Assembly: GCA_049999805.1 (NCBI GenBank)
Contig: JBNGIO010006328.1
Span: 216,264-246,479 of the forward strand
Source: Folioceros fuciformis
Lineage: Eukaryota > Anthocerotophyta > Anthocerotopsida > Anthocerotales
DNA length: 30,216 bases
Direction of reading: 5' to 3'
Shown: positions 26,353 through 30,216 of the stretch, piece by piece
Layout: the number at the start of each line of letters is the position of its first letter
Numbering within the stretch: the first letter of the stretch is position 1
Notes under the pieces: generated by a model
The model's input: the letters and a program-made list of their open reading frames with translations, nothing else
What the model was told of the DNA's origin: nothing
Databases searched by the model: none
Program-made: the position numbers and the translations under genes

Positions 26353-28295
26353 ATGGCTAAGGGAAAGCGTAAACGTGAGGATGATGAAGACGACGATGGA
26401 GATGATAACACAGGGAAGAAGGCCGTGCTTCCCTCGCAAATTAAGAATAAGGATCGGAGAGCTGCTGCTTATGCAAAGCTAAAGAACGCGAAGAAAAGGG
26501 ATAAGCAGAAGGCTCAGCAGGCTCGCCTGGCTGCTGAAAGGGAGGCGGAAGAGCTTGGCGAAGCGGTAAGCTGCTGGAGGGTTTATGGGGGTTCAGCAGT
26601 TGTTGTAGCTGCAAGGCGTTCTGATGGGTGATGGGTTTTGCAGCCTCCGGTAAGGCAAATTCCACGGACCATAGAGAACACTAGGGAGCCAGATGAGACA
26701 ATCGCGCTGCCAGATGATGAGGAGGTGGGTTTAGGGTTGTGGGGACTCAATGTGATGAATTTTTCTTTGATCTGACTAGCTACCGAATAGAAGGCTGACA
26801 GAGGGATTTTTCAGCTCCATGCGGATGACGCAACCGATGAATTCAGTGCTCATTTCTCACGAGCTCGGGACTCGAAATTGCTCATCACGACTTCCAGGGA
26901 GTGCTCAAACGTGAGACTATGATATGCCGTTGCCCAGTGGTTTCGTATGGTGCTGTTGGTTTTTGTTCGCGGTGCTGGACAGGCGGCTTAGCTCACACGG
27001 TGTTGGCTTCTAATGTAGCCCACCCGGAAGTTCATCTTGGAACTGCTAAGGGTCATTCCACACGCTTATTACTACAAGCGCGGGAGCTATGAATTGAAGC
27101 AGGTGAACAGTTTTATCGGACTTCACCCCTCCCCTTTCATTATATCATACTTCTCACTGGCTCACCGTGGTTCGGTGACATGTCGCAGATTGTAAAGTAT
27201 GCAAAGAATCGAGATTTTTCTGGCATCATGGTGATAAACGAAAATCGCAAAGAGCCCAGTATGTCACTAGACTATGAGGGAAAACAGTCTCTGGCTATTA
27301 AATTCTTTGGGGGAGCTCATCGTTGTGTTTTTTCCTTGCAACAGATGGTATGCTTCTTATAAATTTGCCAGATGGCCCTACTGCCCAATTTGTTCTCTCT
27401 AACCTTGTGCTCAGCAAGAAAATAAAGGTAGGCTGCTGCGTTCTGGGTTGACGTCCCTGCTACGTGTGGTGTATAGAGAGAAGTTGGTAACTTTCGGTTG
27501 AACTGTAAAATTCAGGGCCATGGGCGGGCAACTAGCCATATACCTGAACTTATTCTGAACAATTTTACAACCCGCCTAGGGCATCGAATTGGCAGGTGTG
27601 GGTTTCATTTGTTTATGGCTCTCTGGGAATTCGCATGACAATTGTACTGCCGTGTCCACAAGTAGATGACAATCTTCTTTGGCCGTGCAGGCTTTTTGCT
27701 TCAGTATTCCCCCAGAACCCCAATTTCAAGGGTCGACGGGTCGTAACTTTTCACAATCAACGTGATTTCATTTTCTTCCGTCATCACAGGTATACGCAAG
27801 GCTCCCTGATGCTGTCTGGTTCGACATATCAAAATGTGCGGTCACAAACTTACTAGCGGTGTTTCAGATATATTTTTGAAACTAAAGAGGTTTTGGACCC
27901 TCTCACCAAGAAGAGCAAAGTAGAAGGGGCTGTGAAGAAGAGAAAGTCTAAAGAGAAGGTCATTTCTCGACTGCAGGTGATCCTCGTAGTTTTTATGTCT
28001 TCTGAGTGTGGCACAGAAAATCCCAAACAACTAGAGACCTAGGAGCTCGTAAGTCGTGCCTGAAGAAATGGATTGGTATTGCAGGAGTTGGGTCCTCGTT
28101 TCACTCTGAAGCTTCAGAGTCTACAGCATGGGACCTTCGACTCTAAGTTCGGTGAATATGAATGGGTTCATAAGGTAATCATGCTAGCGCGACTTGGGGG
28201 CACCTGGCTTTGCTTCGTTTTCAGCTCTATCAACTGATGGATCTCTCCTGTGGCAGCCCGACATGGACACGAGTCGACGGAGATTCTTCCTGTGA
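26353..28295 (+). CDS. RPF1: RPF1, Brix-domain ribosome production factor 1
   Basis: Eleven exons: 26353-26565, 26644-26724, 26815-26910, 27019-27102, 27189-27258, 27345-27427, 27516-27595, 27691-27789, 27868-27976, 28085-28174 and 28257-28295. All are GT..AG and in phase, giving 347 residues. RPF1 is a nucleolar Brix protein that binds 27S pre-rRNA and acts in 60S assembly. The N-terminus is a charged, Lys-rich leader ([18 protein letters not shown]) with nuclear-localisation character. The Brix domain runs from about residue 112 ([13 protein letters not shown]) through [54 protein letters not shown] and [20 protein letters not shown]. After a plant-style Lys-rich insert it ends with [20 protein letters not shown] and [19 protein letters not shown], the diagnostic C-terminus. 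No damage is seen. It is divergent from P0-B. Confidence 0.95.
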
Positions 28296-29248
28296 CGTGA
28301 AAAACCAATCAGAAATTGTCTGCTGTTTGGTATCTCGTCTTACAAGGCATTCACACCGGCCACGGGCTATCGAGTCTCTCGCATTGGATTTCAATTTTGC
28401 CTCCTTGAAAAGCTCATCTGCAAACGGAGATCTATGAAAGAAAATCGAGTCATCACCTTGAAGTTTCAGGGGGACCCCAGGCGTCCTCTAAGACGGATCC
28501 CCCAGTAACTCCAGTCGAGATTTCGGTTTGAAACATGAGCCTTAAAATGTGGGAATGTAGAGCACAAAGTCGCGCGGCGCTGCTGATATTGAACAAGTGT
28601 TCAAAGACCAGACCAAGACAAGGTAGAGGGGAAGACTCATAGACGGAAGGATGGAATGAAAGACATGGATGACCTCCTCCCGGAAATGGAGGATGGAGCT
28701 CGAAACTTTGACAAGCACATTGGTATCCCGCTTGTGTATTATGTAGTCTAAAGTTCAGCTGAGTTTCTAAATATACGATTCTAGAAGGTTGCTCATGGGC
28801 TTTCATGTCCCAACGCTGTCAGAGCCTACGCTCGTTGTCCTTGTCCCCGTGAACCTGAGTTGGGCCAGTGAAGAGAGGGACATGCTTACAAACATGCTTA
28901 CAAGTCGTTCCTGGTCTAACCTAACAATGAGGTTAGCACAGTTTTCTAATTAGCTGTGCATTAAAGTTAGCTATGAATTCCTACATGCACTACGGATGAC
29001 TTCGCACTCACCACCAATGTGGGCCAGTGTTCAACTGAACTCTGGCTACCTTGAGTGACAGAGGCCTGCTATCAATCCGTCTCATCCTGTAATCCAAGAT
29101 TACTGTCTCTATCTCTTTTCGTGTATAGTTTTACACCAGATCTCTTTATTGTAATCTATCTTGCACACCCATGTACACTAGCTTCCATCATGCACATCAC
29201 TATCTTGCGTACCTGATCATTTAACAGATTTGGACTCCGTGAAAGGCT

Positions 29249-29494
29249 TTGAATCGGAGCGACTTAATTCATGCAGCCACCTCCGCACCTCCACTGGCTT
29301 TCACTTCCAAGCTTTCCGAGTCCGTCGACCTAGGAAGCCTGAGGAAGATGTACCTCTACGAACAACGCAAAGCAACAGAAGAGTCTGCACAACCACACTT
29401 CACGTCAGACCACCCAGGAGACTATAGCAAGCCACCCATTCCCGACAGAACAGTAGCATTGTTGGGCATGAGAGATGAAACGCACTGCAAGTGA
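29249..29494 (+). other. Possible coding relic or unassigned exon
   Basis: An open stretch of about 80 codons without a good ATG reads like protein: APPLAFTSKLSESVDLGSLR then KMYLYEQRKATEESAQ and PHFTSDHPGDYSKPPIPDRT, ending at TGA 29492-29494. A second Pro/Ser-rich open stretch follows to about 29690. Neither has clear splice partners. It could be an exon of an unrecognised gene, a relic, or chance. Confidence 0.2.
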
Positions 29495-29749
29495 ACCTGA
29501 CCAGATGGTGATGATAAGCAAGACAGTCGGCTCCACACTGATAGCCTGACCTCACCGCCCAGTGTCGTTCACGCAAGTACAGAAACCCCTTGTACCGCTG
29601 ACGCAAGAAGGCCCGATCCCGCACCATTCAGTTCCAAAGCTCCTCTCAAGTCAGCAGTTTCCGGCCTTGCAAAATATGCAGTCAGCGAGTGAACTGGTGT
29701 CGAAGGTCTGCAGATTCTACTTAGCTAGGAATCGGACCTCGGATCCCCC

Positions 29750-29793
29750 AACTTTAGAGGTGGAGACGAGCAAACTTTAGAGGTGGAGACGAG
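29750..29793. repeat. Tandem 23-bp repeat
   Basis: AACTTTAGAGGTGGAGACGAG occurs at 29750-29770 and again, identically, at 29773-29793. It is a local tandem duplication in non-coding sequence. Confidence 0.9.
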
Positions 29794-29914
29794 GTGATGA
29801 CAAAGGGAAATGGCCTCCTCCAAGCCTAGATCCATCGTCGGGCCATCAGTCTTGTCCTGCACATCCAATATCCGACCTGGGCTGCCAACCGTAAGCATCG
29901 CGCGTTAACAATGA

Positions 29915-30216
29915 CAAGTATCGCCGTGTATCATGGGAGCATTGTTATTTGGTATATTTAAGTTAATGTGAATCTTTCTGGCAACTCCGTTCCCGAACAA
30001 TCGGTCAATCACACATCGGCCATGCGTTAGGGGAAAAGTCAACCAGTTTAAAGACACTAGTTGTGAAGGAACTCCTCGTTTGCCCATTCTCATGATGCCA
30101 AAACCCTGGGGCCAACGAGAAACCATCCAATGGTAATTACAAAGGGTCATTGCGCAAAATACAGTCAAACTAATCGAATAGACTGAAACCCATATCCTCG
30201 TCCGACACTTCCTCAG
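29915..30216 (-). repeat. Segmental duplicate of the P0-B 3' end and flank
   Basis: From about 29915 to the window edge the sequence resembles 24515-24832. Shared stretches include CCGTGTATCATGG, GTTCCCGAA, ATTCTCATGA, GCCAAAACCC, AATTACAAAGG and, without mismatch, TAATCGAATAGACTGAAACC onward through the P0 stop. The resemblance covers the 3' flank as well as the coding end, so the duplicated unit was genomic rather than a processed copy. Confidence 0.8.
30170..30216 (-). CDS. RPP0: Ribosomal protein P0 (uL10), copy C, 3' end only
   Basis: The last 47 bases encode on the minus strand [14 protein letters not shown] and TAG (30172-30170), the same acidic stalk tail as copy B, with near-identical DNA. 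The rest of the gene lies outside the window to the right. The tail is intact, unlike copy A. Whether the gene is complete cannot be judged from here. Confidence 0.85.
   Translation of the reverse strand, partial: EEVSDEDMGFSLFD

Larger units (their letters stand above)
28296..29914. other. Gene-poor region between RPF1 and P0-C
   Basis: About 1.6 kb with no convincing complete gene. It includes the RPF1 3' region and presumably the end of the P0-C 3' flank. Small features are a 12-bp tandem repeat CATGCTTACAAA at 28881-28904, a short hairpin CTAACCT/AGGTTAG near 28918-28938, a possible coding relic at 29249-29494 and a 23-bp tandem repeat at 29750-29793. Confidence 0.45.

Noticed and set aside
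29509-29551. C/D-box snoRNA-like signals (GTGATGA and CTGA)
   Set aside because: The distance between boxes is too short for a normal C/D snoRNA, the terminal stem is poor, and no intron host is evident.
1-30216. CRISPR arrays, bacterial operons or prophage
   Set aside because: No regularly spaced repeats exist and the genes are spliced plant nuclear genes.

Overview
This window is nuclear DNA of a green plant. It has spliced genes with GT..AG introns, mostly about 75-180 bp, a plant-type tRNA-Val(CAC), a pentatricopeptide-repeat (PPR) protein of the land-plant PLS class, a plant-type LigB/DOPA-dioxygenase homologue, a plant GDSL lipase, and telo-box promoters on ribosome genes. Short introns, close gene spacing and the style of the PPR protein suggest a seed-free land plant (bryophyte or lycophyte/fern grade). 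The species cannot be fixed from the sequence alone.

Layout, left to right. 45-1229 (+): intronless coiled-coil protein. 1825-4038 (-): bacterial-type GHL10 (DUF187) glycosidase-like protein with a long low-complexity tail. 5761-6770 (+): two-exon gene for a small basic protein. 7202-11632 (-): intronless PPR gene whose product is two complete copies of one PLS-E protein joined head to tail. 11880-11953 (+): tRNA-Val(CAC). 12463-14511 (+): five-exon secreted GDSL esterase/lipase carrying a C-terminal fasciclin (FAS1)-like domain. 15438-16274 (+): LigB/4,5-DOPA extradiol dioxygenase. 16275-18598: gene-poor stretch with a long perfect inverted repeat and an AT-rich island that is probably decayed mobile DNA. 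18599-about 20385 (+): seven-transmembrane protein resembling the membrane half of plant RGS1, with a coiled coil instead of an RGS domain. 20542-21012 (-): unrecognised small protein.

From 21.3 kb to the right edge lies a ribosome neighbourhood. Three copies of ribosomal stalk protein P0 (minus strand) alternate with two plus-strand ribosome-assembly genes, in the order P0-A, EMG1/NEP1, P0-B, RPF1, P0-C (the last cut by the window edge). EMG1 acts in 18S rRNA modification and 40S assembly, RPF1 acts in 60S assembly, and P0 anchors the P1/P2 stalk on the 60S subunit. P0-A/EMG1 and P0-B/RPF1 are divergent pairs whose shared promoters contain telo-box motifs and a duplicated block lying about 328 bp upstream of both P0 start codons. 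P0-A has lost the acidic stalk tail: a TGA stops the frame, yet a recognisable remnant of the tail remains in frame beyond it.

Strongest points for follow-up are the GDSL-FAS1 fusion, the tandem PPR fusion with a locatable junction, the tail-less P0 paralogue, the RGS1-like 7TM protein without RGS, and the bacterial-type GHL10 gene. All splice models were made by eye from frame, phase and splice-site consensus. Those for EMG1, RPF1 and GDSL-FAS1 keep frame exactly and agree with family sequence. There is no transcript evidence.
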